From NCBI RefSeq assembly GCF_014207595.1, contig NZ_JACHGY010000001.1:248001-312000 (forward strand): a stretch of DNA of 64,000 nucleotides, given 5' to 3'. The number at the start of each line of letters is the position of its first letter. Position 1 is the stretch's first letter. This stretch comes from Algisphaera agarilytica. GTDB lineage: Bacteria > Planctomycetota > Phycisphaerae > Phycisphaerales > Phycisphaeraceae. A model generated the notes under the pieces. That model saw only the letters and a list, made by a program, of their open reading frames with translations, did not search any database and had not been told where the DNA came from. The translations under genes and the position numbers were made by a program. Positions 41,059-48,869 of the stretch are shown piece by piece.

Positions 41059-41532
41059 TCACATGGGCATGCCTTTGATCGTCGCTTCGAAGACCAGGTT
41101 GCCATCGACCAGCCCCTGCGCGAGGCAGGTGCAACGGCGGCGGCGGTGTTCGGTTTCATGGATCAGGATGACCAGCCGGTCGCCGGGCTTGACCTGGCCG
41201 CGGAACTTGACGGCGTCGACGCCGGCAAATCCCATGAAGGATTCGCCGGTCATCTTCTGCAGGGTGATGAAGCTGGACAGCTGGGCTGCGGCCTCGATCA
41301 TCAGCACGCCGGGGAAGATCGGACGGCCGGGGATGTGGCCCTCGACCCAGAATTCATCCTCCCCGATGTCGTAGTAGGCGACGTAATCGACCTTGTCGTC
41401 AGACTCGTAGACGATGCCATCGAGCAGCCGCATGGCCCCGCGGTGGGGGTTGACGGCTTCGATGGCGGCGGTGTCGTAGAGGTCCTTGGACCAGTCGATG
41501 CCGCTGATGTCGAACAAGAGGGTGGGTGCCAT
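41059..41532 (-). CDS. FabZ-like 3-hydroxyacyl-ACP dehydratase
   Basis: A 157-residue hotdog-fold protein. The catalytic signature GHIPGRPIFPGVLMIEAAAQ contains the His and, on the helix, the Glu used by FabZ to dehydrate 3-hydroxyacyl-ACP in fatty acid synthesis. IEAVNPHRGAMRLLDGI near the N-terminus is the FabZ entry motif, with Arg in place of the usual Pro-Phe. Because these positions differ slightly, a thioesterase or lipid-specific dehydratase cannot be excluded. The ATG at 41532 is chosen by the family N-terminus. Minus strand, upstream of the oxidoreductases and 80 bp downstream of the histone-like gene. Confidence 0.75.
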   Translation of the reverse strand: MAPTLLFDISGIDWSKDLYDTAAIEAVNPHRGAMRLLDGIVYESDDKVDYVAYYDIGEDEFWVEGHIPGRPIFPGVLMIEAAAQLSSFITLQKMTGESFMGFAGVDAVKFRGQVKPGDRLVILIHETEHRRRRCTCLAQGLVDGNLVFEATIKGMPM

Positions 41533-41612
41533 ACGGGTCTTTCGGCTAGGCAAAGGCCGCCGCAAGCCTCGGGGCATGCGGCGGCTAAGTTTATTTCTCA
41601 AAACGATTTAAA

Positions 41613-41795
41613 TCAGGACGATTCGCCTTCGCGGGCCTCGAGAATCTTCTTCCGCAGGTCCTGAGCGATGTTTTTGACCTCTTGCATCTCTTTGCGGACG
41701 CGGGTCCCGGCGGCACGGTTGCCACCAGCGGCCTTCTTGATGTCGTCTTCGATGGACACAATCAGGGCCTTGAGCGATTCGTAGGTTTCGAGCAT
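41613..41795 (-). CDS. Hc1-like histone H1-type protein
   Basis: A 60-residue protein whose whole length resembles the conserved N-terminal domain of chlamydial Hc1 and its relatives: SIEDDIKKAAGGNRAAGTR, then VRKEMQEVKNIAQDLRKKI. In Chlamydia, Hc1 condenses the nucleoid. This copy lacks the Lys/Ala-rich tail, so it may bind DNA weakly or act in another way. The start is secured by a strong AAGGAG seven bases upstream of the ATG. Single minus-strand gene with its own leader. Confidence 0.8.
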   Translation of the reverse strand: MLETYESLKALIVSIEDDIKKAAGGNRAAGTRVRKEMQEVKNIAQDLRKKILEAREGESS

Positions 41796-41935
41796 ATCGA
41801 TCTCCTTGATGATGATCTATGGAAAGGCCGCACGCGGCGGGGCTAGCAAAATAGCCTACACAACCCCGTAAAACCCGGCAAACGCTGAATTCCGGAAGGC
41901 CCCCGGCGCCCGAAACCACAACCCCGGGCTCGCGC

Positions 41936-42496
41936 TCAATCACGCGACTGGATGATCCCCCGCAATTCTCGAAACAGCGGCGAGTTGGCGTCGCCCAACA
42001 GCTCAAACAACACCGACTCCACCGTCGTCGGCAACACGCCGGCCTGGATCATGCGGTCCACCGCGGCCTTCTTGTCGATCGGCCGACGCGAGCTGACCGC
42101 ATCCTCACACAACGCCACCGTGTAGCCCCGCTCCAACAGGTCCAGGCAGGTCTGCAGCACGCACACGTGCGTCTCGATGCCCGCGACCACCACGTCCTTG
42201 ATGTCGAACTTCTCCAACAGTCGTATGACCGACTCCGAACACGCCGAGAATCGCGTCTTCTCGTCGATGCACACCGCGCCGTCGAGTTGCTTGGCGATCG
42301 AGCTCACCGTGCGTCCCAGGCCCTTGGGGTACTGCTCGGTCAGCAGCACCGGCACCTTCATCAGGTTGGCCCCCTGGATCAACCGCCCCGCCCGTCGCTC
42401 GACGGTCGTCTTTTCGTGCATCACCGGCAGGAGTTTGTCCTGAAGGTCCACGAGCAGTACGGCAGAGCGTTTGGGGTCAAGTCGGGAAACGGTCAT
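41936..42496 (-). CDS. isochorismatase-like cysteine hydrolase
   Basis: A 186-residue member of the isochorismatase/nicotinamidase superfamily. The catalytic triad is visible: Asp in LLVDLQDKL, Lys in DEKTRFSA and Cys in VVVAGIETHVCVLQT; RGYTVALCEDAVSSR follows as in YcaC-type hydrolases. Since the VDLQDKL/MHEKTTV pattern matches the YcaC subgroup and not isochorismatase EntB, the substrate is unknown. The ATG at 42496 is preferred over one at 42514. The gene starts 28 bp after the end of the cobA-hemD fusion gene, same strand. Confidence 0.82.
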   Translation of the reverse strand: MTVSRLDPKRSAVLLVDLQDKLLPVMHEKTTVERRAGRLIQGANLMKVPVLLTEQYPKGLGRTVSSIAKQLDGAVCIDEKTRFSACSESVIRLLEKFDIKDVVVAGIETHVCVLQTCLDLLERGYTVALCEDAVSSRRPIDKKAAVDRMIQAGVLPTTVESVLFELLGDANSPLFRELRGIIQSRD

Positions 42497-42524
42497 CGGG
42501 AAGCTCCGGAACAAACAAATGAAA

Positions 42525-44081
42525 TCAAGATACGGATTCGGCGGACGCCACCGCCTCGACTAGCGACGCGACGCTGGCGGTCTCCGATTCGACGGTCACC
42601 TCAAGGCCCAGCTCCCGCATCGTCTGCGTGGTGATCGGGCCGATGGACGCGGTCTTCACGCCGTGCAACAGAGCACGCTCTTCGCCCAGAAGCTCGAGCA
42701 GATTCCGCACGGTGGACGAACTGGTAAACGTCGCCCAGTCCACGCCCTCGCGCAGCGCGTCCAGCACGCCCTCGGGGAGCGATTCGGGCACACGGGTCTG
42801 GTAAGCCACGACCTCGTTCACGATGGCCCCGGCCTCCACCAAAAGCTTCGGCAACGCCGGCCGGGCGATGTCGGCCCGCAGCAGCAGGCAACGCCGACCC
42901 TCGACCGCTTGTTCCTCGATGAACTGCTTGGCCATCGCCTCGCCGGAGAAGCTGTCGGGTACGAAATCGCTGCGCAGCCGCAGCCGATCCCACAGCGCCG
43001 CGGTGGTCGCGTCGCCGACCGCGGCGATCTGCACCCGGCCGAGCTGGCGAACGTCCCGCCCCGCCGCTTCCAGCCGCTGGGCCAACACGTTGGCCGCATT
43101 CGCGCTGGTGAGCAGCACCCAGTCGTTTTCGTCGATCCGATCGATCGCGTCGTTCAGCCGTGCTTCGTCGTCGGCCGAGGGGGCAACGAGTTCGATCGTG
43201 GGGGCTTCGATGACCTCCGCGCCGAGTTCCGCAAGCTCACGCCGAAGGTCCGAGGCCTGCTGGCGGGTGCGGGTGACGAGGATGCGCTGTCCAAACAGCG
43301 GACGATCGGTGAAGTAGTCGAGCCCGGGTTCGTCGATCGCTGCGACCTCGCCGACGACGATGATCGCGGGAGACGAAACACCCAGCCGATCGACCTCGGC
43401 CTTGATGGTGTCGAGCGTGCCCTTGGCCGTGCGCTGGCGCGGAAGGGTGCCCCACTGCACCACGGCGGCGGGGGTGCTGAGCCCTAAGCCGCAAGCGGCG
43501 AGCGAGTCGGCGATCTGTTGGAGCCGGCCGACGCCCATGTAGAAGCAGGCCGTCCCACCGCGGTCGATGAGCTTGGCCAGGCCGTCGTAATCGACCGAGG
43601 TTTCTCCCTTGGTCGGGTCTTCGTGGCCGGTGACGATGGTGATGGTGGAAGCGACCTTGCGGTGGGTCACGGGGATGCCCGCGGTGGCGGGCGCGGCGAT
43701 GCCGGAGGTAACCCCGGGGACGACCTCGCAATAGACGCCGTGTTTGGTCAGGAACGCGCACTCTTCCGCCCCCCGGCCGAACAGATACGGGTCGCCGCCC
43801 TTCAGCCGGACGACGTCTTTGCCCTCACGGGCCAGATCGACCAGCAGCTGGTTGGTCTGGTCTTGGGTGAGTTTGTGGTTCTTCGCACGTTTGCCCACGT
43901 CGATGCGTTGCGCGTTATCGGGCGCTTCGGCGAGCAGGGCCGGGTTCGCCAGGGCGTCAAAGACCACCACATCGCATCCGCGCAGCCGATTGAGTCCGGT
44001 AACCGTGATCAGGCCGGGGTCTCCGGGGCCCGCGCCGACGAGGCAAACTTTTCCGATTGAGTTTTTTGCTTTGTCGTTCAC
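42525..44081 (-). CDS. CobA-HemD fusion: uroporphyrinogen-III methyltransferase / uroporphyrinogen-III synthase
   Basis: A 518-residue bifunctional tetrapyrrole enzyme. Residues ~10-250 are SUMT (VCLVGAGPGDPGLITVTG, RLKGGDPYLFGRGAEE, VPGVTSGIAAPATAGIPVTH), which methylates uroporphyrinogen III to precorrin-2 for sirohaem or B12. Residues ~262-510 are uroporphyrinogen-III synthase (QRILVTRTRQQASDL, WVLLTSANAANVL, VDWATFTSSSTVRNLL, SIGPITTQTMRELGL), which closes the macrocycle. Fusion in the order CobA-HemD is known in several phyla. No other tetrapyrrole genes are nearby, and no cobalamin riboswitch is seen. Divergent from the PilZ gene at 44158. Confidence 0.92.
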   Translation of the reverse strand: MNDKAKNSIGKVCLVGAGPGDPGLITVTGLNRLRGCDVVVFDALANPALLAEAPDNAQRIDVGKRAKNHKLTQDQTNQLLVDLAREGKDVVRLKGGDPYLFGRGAEECAFLTKHGVYCEVVPGVTSGIAAPATAGIPVTHRKVASTITIVTGHEDPTKGETSVDYDGLAKLIDRGGTACFYMGVGRLQQIADSLAACGLGLSTPAAVVQWGTLPRQRTAKGTLDTIKAEVDRLGVSSPAIIVVGEVAAIDEPGLDYFTDRPLFGQRILVTRTRQQASDLRRELAELGAEVIEAPTIELVAPSADDEARLNDAIDRIDENDWVLLTSANAANVLAQRLEAAGRDVRQLGRVQIAAVGDATTAALWDRLRLRSDFVPDSFSGEAMAKQFIEEQAVEGRRCLLLRADIARPALPKLLVEAGAIVNEVVAYQTRVPESLPEGVLDALREGVDWATFTSSSTVRNLLELLGEERALLHGVKTASIGPITTQTMRELGLEVTVESETASVASLVEAVASAESVS

Positions 44082-44157
44082 AGATCATAAACCTTAACGA
44101 TTATCCGGCCGATGGTCTCGGTAGGTCGCCCCGAACGACCGATCCAGGAGCCCCATC

Positions 44158-44529
44158 ATGTCGAATTCAGAACTCCGCCTCGTGACCGAAACCGACCGCG
44201 TGCCCGACTCGTTCAAGTTTGAACAACGCCGGGAGCCCCGCCACAAACTGTACGCACGGGTCACCGCCCTGGCCGAGAACCCCGTTGACGACCGCGACGA
44301 CCGCAGCCCCGGGCAGATCTGCTCGCTGGAGCTCACGGACCAGTCGGCCTCGGGCCTGGGGGCCTGGTCGATCGAGCCGGTCGCCATCGGCGCCCGCGTA
44401 ACGGTGTTCTTCCCCGCCCACGGCAGTGAGCCGGGCTTCAACAGCGTCGGCCGGGTCGTGCGTTGCAACCAGCGCGAAGGCGGCTACAGCATCGGCCTGC
44501 TGCTCGAATCGCAGATGGTCGCGGCGTAA
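44158..44529 (+). CDS. PilZ-domain protein (second)
   Basis: A 123-residue protein that is essentially one PilZ domain: the c-di-GMP-binding RxxxR-like RREPRHKLYARV at residues ~23-34, the DxSxxG motif as DQSASGLG at ~61-68, and VGRVVRCNQREGGYSIGL near the end. Both arginine and Asp/Ser/Gly motifs are intact, so ligand binding is likely. A second PilZ gene and a diguanylate cyclase are also in the window. Single gene; a perfect palindrome separates it from the convergent HIT gene. Confidence 0.8.
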   Translation: MSNSELRLVTETDRVPDSFKFEQRREPRHKLYARVTALAENPVDDRDDRSPGQICSLELTDQSASGLGAWSIEPVAIGARVTVFFPAHGSEPGFNSVGRVVRCNQREGGYSIGLLLESQMVAA

Positions 44530-44546
44530 GCAGCAAGATGATTCAC

Positions 44547-44622
44547 GTTTAGCGGGTGACGCGAAGCGTCCCGCTCGATCATGATCCATTTTCCGCGGGA
44601 CGCTTCGCGTCACCCGCTAAAC
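44547..44622. repeat. perfect 28-bp inverted repeat, 'GACGCGAAGCGTCCCGC' family
   Basis: Arms 44547-44574 and 44595-44622 are complementary at all 28 positions, around a 20-nt loop. Each arm also contains the smaller palindrome GACGCGAAGCGTC. It fills the space between two convergent genes, but has no T-tract, so it is more likely a repeat element than an ordinary terminator. Confidence 0.88.
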
Positions 44623-44630
44623 ACAGACAA

Positions 44631-45164
44631 TCACACCAACTCCCCCACCGCATCCTTCAGCATGCGGTAGCTCGCGTCGAGCGCTTGCGGGATCACGCGC
44701 ACGCCGCCGACGACATCCACAAAGTTTGTATCGCCGGTCCAGCGTGGCACGAGGTGCCAGTGCAGGTGGCCGGGCACGCCCGCGCCCGCGGCGCGTCCGA
44801 GGTTCAGCCCGACATTGATGCCTTGGGGATTGACGACCTGCTTGAGCAAGCGTGTTCCGAGTTCACACAACTCCATCAGCCCCCCGCGGTCTTCTTTAGA
44901 CAAGTCCGACAGCTCCGGCACATGCTGTAGCGGCGCAACCAGCAGATGGCCGTTGGTGTAGGGGTATCGGTTGAGCAGCAGCACACCGTGGTCGTCGCGG
45001 TGCAGGACCAGGCGTTCTTTTTGGGTTGCCTCATCGAGCCCGGCTTCGCCCGCCGCACAGAGGAAACAATCCTTGGCCCCCGGGGCGTGTCCGGGCGGCT
45101 GGCTGCTGCCGAGGTCTTGCAAGTAGTCGATTCGCCACGGGGCCCAGAGGTTCGGCTTACTCAT
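44631..45164 (-). CDS. HIT-family nucleotide hydrolase/transferase
   Basis: A 177-residue histidine-triad protein. The active-site motif HLHWHLVPRW (HxHxHxx) is clear, preceded by VGLNLGRAAGAGVPG. The N-terminal MSKPNLWAPWRIDYLQ and CFLC (a likely zinc site) match the Ap4A-hydrolase-like branch. Such proteins cleave or transfer nucleoside phosphates. The ATG at 45164 is chosen because it overlaps (ATGA) the stop of a small upstream reading frame; an ATG two codons earlier (45170) is the alternative. Confidence 0.85.
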   Translation of the reverse strand: MSKPNLWAPWRIDYLQDLGSSQPPGHAPGAKDCFLCAAGEAGLDEATQKERLVLHRDDHGVLLLNRYPYTNGHLLVAPLQHVPELSDLSKEDRGGLMELCELGTRLLKQVVNPQGINVGLNLGRAAGAGVPGHLHWHLVPRWTGDTNFVDVVGGVRVIPQALDASYRMLKDAVGELV

Positions 45165-45328
45165 GGCCATAGGGTAACTGGACGCCGAGACGGGGGGCGG
45201 CCGATAAGTCCTTCGAACAGGAACGCTTGTCGTTCTCGGCGGTTGCCGCGCCATTCGAGTGCCCCCCAAGCGGCGGCCGATAGCAGAAACACCACCCCCA
45301 GATTCAGGTGGTGATCGAGAGAGTGCAT
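45161..45328 (-). CDS. possible 55-residue single-helix membrane protein
   Basis: A short frame from an ATG at 45328, with sequence MHSLDHHLNLGVVFLLSAAA (one membrane helix to ~residue 24), then a basic tail (EWRGNRRERQ) and a TGA overlapping the HIT start as ATGA. Against it, its ATG directly abuts the mrpA ATG on the other strand (CATATG), no ribosome-binding site is evident, and the third-position GC is lower than in neighbours. It may be a real small gene with a later start, or chance. Confidence 0.3.
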   Translation of the reverse strand: MHSLDHHLNLGVVFLLSAAAWGALEWRGNRRERQAFLFEGLIGRPPSRRPVTLWP

Positions 45329-47956
45329 ATGGATTCGTCTTGGCTTTTGTTGTTAGCGGTACTGGCTCCGGGAGTGGCTGGTCTGTTGACGCTGTGGCTG
45401 CCCAAGGCGTGGCTCGCCCCGCGGGTGTTGCTCGCGGTCAGCGGACCCGCGCTGGCGTTTGTGCTGGTGCTGTCGCACCTGGGTGCCCACGGCATCGAGG
45501 GTGGGCTGACCCACATTGAGGGCGGGCACCACGACGAACACGTCGAACACGCCGACGAGAAGCACCACGACGAAACGGCTGACCACGGCGAGAAAACCGA
45601 CGCCGAGTACGACAAGGCCAAAGACAAGTCTCACGATGCGCCCGCGCTGACCCACGAAGCGCCCCAGGGCACCGCCGCGATCTCCTGGATCCCGTCGATG
45701 AACCTGAACCTCGCCTTCCTCGCCGACGGGCTCGGCGGGTTCTTCGCGCTGCTCGTCTCGGGCATCGGCGTGCTCATCGTGCTCTACGCCCGCGGCTACT
45801 TCGGCAACACCGAAGAAGCCCAGCGCGACCTCTACCGGTTCTACCCCACGCTCGGCTTCTTCGCCACGGCGATGATGGGGGTGGTCCTGGCCGACTACAC
45901 CCTGCTCACGCTGGTCTTCTGGGAACTCACCTCGATCAGCAGCTTCCTGCTCATCGGCTGGGACCGCTACGACAAACACGCGATCAAGCTCGCCAAGCAA
46001 GCCTTCTTCACCACCGGCCTCGGCGGGATGGGCCTGCTCGGTGGCATCGCCCTGTTCGGTTACGAGACCGGCATCTGGCGTTGGAGCGACATGATCGCCC
46101 AGGCCGGGGAGATCGACTTCGGCTCGGCGGGCGTGCTGTGGAGTTTTGTGCTCATGTTCATCGGCGCGGGCAGCAAGAGCGCCCAGTGGCCGCTGCACTA
46201 CTGGCTGCCCGGCGCGATGGCGGCCCCTACGCCGGTCTCGGCGTACCTGCACTCGGCGACGATGGTCAAGGCGGGCGTGTTCCTAGTGGGACGCCTTCTG
46301 CCGGTCTTCGCGCCGGGTGTGTACGCCGGGCAAGCGGCGGACACGGGCCTGGACATCTGGCCCTACGTCATCACCTGGTTCGGCGCGGTCACGATGCTCT
46401 ACGGCGGCATCACCGCGGTCAACCAACACGACCTCAAACGCATCTTCGCCTACACCACCGTGTCGCAGCTCGGCCTGCTCATGGCGATGTACGGCCTGGC
46501 GGGTTTCAGCTACCACGACCTGCCCACGATCGACTTCGACATCACCCAGATCGCAAACCACGCGTTCTACAAAGCCCCGCTGTTCATCACCGCCGGGGCC
46601 ATCGGCCACGTCGCCTCGCGGTCGCTGCCCGAGCTCTTCGGCGCGTTCCACAAACACAAAGCGATCTGCCTCACGATGCTGCTGGCCGGCTACGCCCTCG
46701 CGGCGGGCCCCGGCACGATCAGCTTCGCCGCGAAAGAACTGTTCCTCTACGCGATCGTCCACGCCGCAAAGTACGAGCCCTGGCTCTGGCTGATCCTGGT
46801 GATGACCATCGTCACCGCGGCGTGCAACGTGGCGATCTTCGTCCGCCTGCTCACCACGCTGATGGGCTGGAAGTTCGGCCTCCAAGGCGACGACGGCAAA
46901 GAAGACGACCACGCCCACCACGACCATCACCCCCACGAACACGGCTTCTGGGGCGCCCTGATCTGGCTGCCCGCGGTGCCCCTGGTGGCGCTGCAATACC
47001 TCGGCGGGATCATCACGCCGCTGTGGAACGCGATCTTCCTGCCGTTCGAGAAATACGCGTTCTACGAAGGCTTCCACGGGCACGTGCCCTCGCTGCTGCA
47101 CGCCCTGCTTCACCCGGGCCTGCCGCTGATGTTCTCGCTGCTGGCGATCATCCTGGGAGTGGGCCTGGGCCTGAGCAAACTGCTGCGTGGCCAACACACC
47201 GACATCAACGACTCAATCTACCCCGCGGTCGAATCGCTCTGCGTCCGCTGCGGCCGCTCTCTGTTTGCTTTGCTGCAGAACGGGAACCTGCGTTACTACA
47301 TCCTGCTGGTGCTGGTCACGCTGAGCGCGACATTTGTACTCACCGTGAATCACGACCGGGCGATGATCGACGTGGTCGGCACCGAAGCGGCCAAGGCATT
47401 CGAGTTCGCGCCCGGGGTCATCCTGGGTGTCCTGATCTGCGCCAGCGCCCTGCTGCTGCCCGTGTTGAGCCAGCGGGTGATCCGCGTGCTGCTGCTGGGT
47501 TCGTGCGGCTTCACCGTGGTGGCGATGTACATCATCTATCAAGCCCCCGACCTCGCGCTGACGCAGTTGATGGTCGAGATTATCTCGGTCTTGCTGTTTG
47601 TGTTGGTGCTGCGTCTGCTGCCGGACGATCCTGAGCACAAGCGGCGCGTCGGGCGTTCCTGGCGTGCGGCGGTGGCGATCGTGGCCGGTTTGATCTTCGG
47701 CTGGATGACGCTGGTCGCGGCGACGGGCGACCCCGCCCAACAGCTCGGCGAGTGGTTCGTTCAGAACTCGTACCACGGCGAGAAGCTTGCCGACGGGACC
47801 TACGGCCGGGGCGGCGGCGGCTTCAATGTGGTCAACGTGATCCTCGTGGACTTCCGCGGGTTCGACACGCTGGGTGAGGTCACCGTGCTGGCGCTCGCGG
47901 CGCTGGGCGTCTGGTCGATGCTGCCCGGACGGCGGAAGGAGTTGGAAAACCTATGA
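45329..47956 (+). CDS. mrpA: Mrp Na+/H+ antiporter subunit A (operon 1)
   Basis: An 875-residue membrane protein, the large subunit of the Mrp multisubunit antiporter and homologous to NuoL. Seen: the antiporter core with the conserved Glu of LVFWELTSISSFLL, KSAQWPLHYWLPGAM, PTPVSAYLHSATMVKAGVFL and, at the C-terminus, the MrpA/B-fusion stretch VVNVILVDFRGFDTLGE. Unusual are two His/acid-rich insertions, ~50-110 (GGHHDEHVEHADEKHHDE) and ~526-540 (DDHAHHDHHPHEHG), absent from the second copy. GAGAGAG precedes the ATG. It starts a seven-gene operon whose genes overlap by a few bases. Confidence 0.93.
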   Translation: MDSSWLLLLAVLAPGVAGLLTLWLPKAWLAPRVLLAVSGPALAFVLVLSHLGAHGIEGGLTHIEGGHHDEHVEHADEKHHDETADHGEKTDAEYDKAKDKSHDAPALTHEAPQGTAAISWIPSMNLNLAFLADGLGGFFALLVSGIGVLIVLYARGYFGNTEEAQRDLYRFYPTLGFFATAMMGVVLADYTLLTLVFWELTSISSFLLIGWDRYDKHAIKLAKQAFFTTGLGGMGLLGGIALFGYETGIWRWSDMIAQAGEIDFGSAGVLWSFVLMFIGAGSKSAQWPLHYWLPGAMAAPTPVSAYLHSATMVKAGVFLVGRLLPVFAPGVYAGQAADTGLDIWPYVITWFGAVTMLYGGITAVNQHDLKRIFAYTTVSQLGLLMAMYGLAGFSYHDLPTIDFDITQIANHAFYKAPLFITAGAIGHVASRSLPELFGAFHKHKAICLTMLLAGYALAAGPGTISFAAKELFLYAIVHAAKYEPWLWLILVMTIVTAACNVAIFVRLLTTLMGWKFGLQGDDGKEDDHAHHDHHPHEHGFWGALIWLPAVPLVALQYLGGIITPLWNAIFLPFEKYAFYEGFHGHVPSLLHALLHPGLPLMFSLLAIILGVGLGLSKLLRGQHTDINDSIYPAVESLCVRCGRSLFALLQNGNLRYYILLVLVTLSATFVLTVNHDRAMIDVVGTEAAKAFEFAPGVILGVLICASALLLPVLSQRVIRVLLLGSCGFTVVAMYIIYQAPDLALTQLMVEIISVLLFVLVLRLLPDDPEHKRRVGRSWRAAVAIVAGLIFGWMTLVAATGDPAQQLGEWFVQNSYHGEKLADGTYGRGGGGFNVVNVILVDFRGFDTLGEVTVLALAALGVWSMLPGRRKELENL

Positions 47957-48429
47957 GCTCGGTCCTGCTGCGTACCGCAGTCAAACTCATCTTCCCCCTC
48001 GTGATCATGTTCGCGGCCTACACCGCGCTCAAGGGCCACAACGCGCCCGGCGGCGGGTTCATCGGCGGCCTCATGGCGGCGGTCGCGTTCCTGCTTTACC
48101 GCATGGCCAACGGTCGAAAGGCCCTGGTCAAACTCATGCCGTTCCACCCCCGCCTGCTGGTGTCCGCCGGCCTGGGGATCGCGCTGGCCACGGCGATCGC
48201 GCCGCTCTTCTTCGGCCGGCCCATGCTGACTTCACTCGTGATCGACGAGCTGCCGATCGGGTTCGGCCAATCTATCCACTTTGCCTCGGCGGTGTTTTTC
48301 GACGCCGGGGTGCTGATGGTGGTGGTCGGCGTGTCGGTGGGCATGATCCAGCGGCTCAATGAAGAAATCGATGTGCGTGAGCTTCGTGCCGAGGCGGAGC
48401 GCGAAGCGAAACAGGAGGCTGCGACATGA
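47953..48429 (+). CDS. mrpB: Mrp antiporter subunit B (operon 1)
   Basis: A 158-residue protein with four membrane helices and the MrpB signature GHNAPGGGFIGGLMAAVAF. Its start overlaps the mrpA stop by four bases (ATGA), indicating coupled translation. A charged cytoplasmic tail (VRELRAEAEREAKQEAA) extends beyond the usual MrpB length. Confidence 0.92.
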   Translation: MSSVLLRTAVKLIFPLVIMFAAYTALKGHNAPGGGFIGGLMAAVAFLLYRMANGRKALVKLMPFHPRLLVSAGLGIALATAIAPLFFGRPMLTSLVIDELPIGFGQSIHFASAVFFDAGVLMVVVGVSVGMIQRLNEEIDVRELRAEAEREAKQEAAT

Positions 48430-48869
48430 CTTTCGTCCTCGCGGCATGCGTCGCGGTATGTTTTGGTGTGAGCGTTTACCTGCTCCTGGGGCGAGACCTC
48501 AAGGGCGTCGCGATGGGTGTGTTCCTCATCGGCCACGCGGCGAACATGAGCATCCTCGCGATGAGCGGATCTCCCGTCCCCACCGAACAGGAAATCACCA
48601 GCGGTGTCGCCATCGCCGAACTTAAAGAAGCGCCGCTGTCGGCCTACGACACGCCTTCGCCCGCGCTGGGCGGCATGGTCGACCCCCTGCCCCAGGCGCT
48701 GATCCTGACCGCGATCGTCATCGGCTTCGCGGTCATGGGCTTCCTGCTCACGCTGCTGGTCATCACCGCCCGCTCGGCGGGCACGCTGGAGCTGGGTGAG
48801 CTCGCCAAGGACGACGACGCGGAAGAGCCAACCGCCGACGCGACCGCAGCCCCGGGAGGTGCGGCGTGA
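48426..48869 (+). CDS. mrpC: Mrp antiporter subunit C, NuoK-like (operon 1)
   Basis: A 147-residue NuoK homologue with three membrane helices: VCFGVSVYLLLGRDLKG, VFLIGHAANMSILAMSG, and the family-typical DPLPQALILTAIVIGFAVMGF. A ~20-residue loop between helices 2 and 3 (EQEITSGVAIAELKEAPLS) and an Ala/Asp-rich tail are longer than usual. Starts with ATGA overlap on mrpB. Confidence 0.92.
   Translation: MTFVLAACVAVCFGVSVYLLLGRDLKGVAMGVFLIGHAANMSILAMSGSPVPTEQEITSGVAIAELKEAPLSAYDTPSPALGGMVDPLPQALILTAIVIGFAVMGFLLTLLVITARSAGTLELGELAKDDDAEEPTADATAAPGGAA

Noticed and set aside
44547-44622. The perfect inverted repeat as a plain bidirectional terminator
   Set aside because: A 28-bp stem with nested palindromes and no T-tract is atypical; the true terminators at 23739 and 38567 look different.
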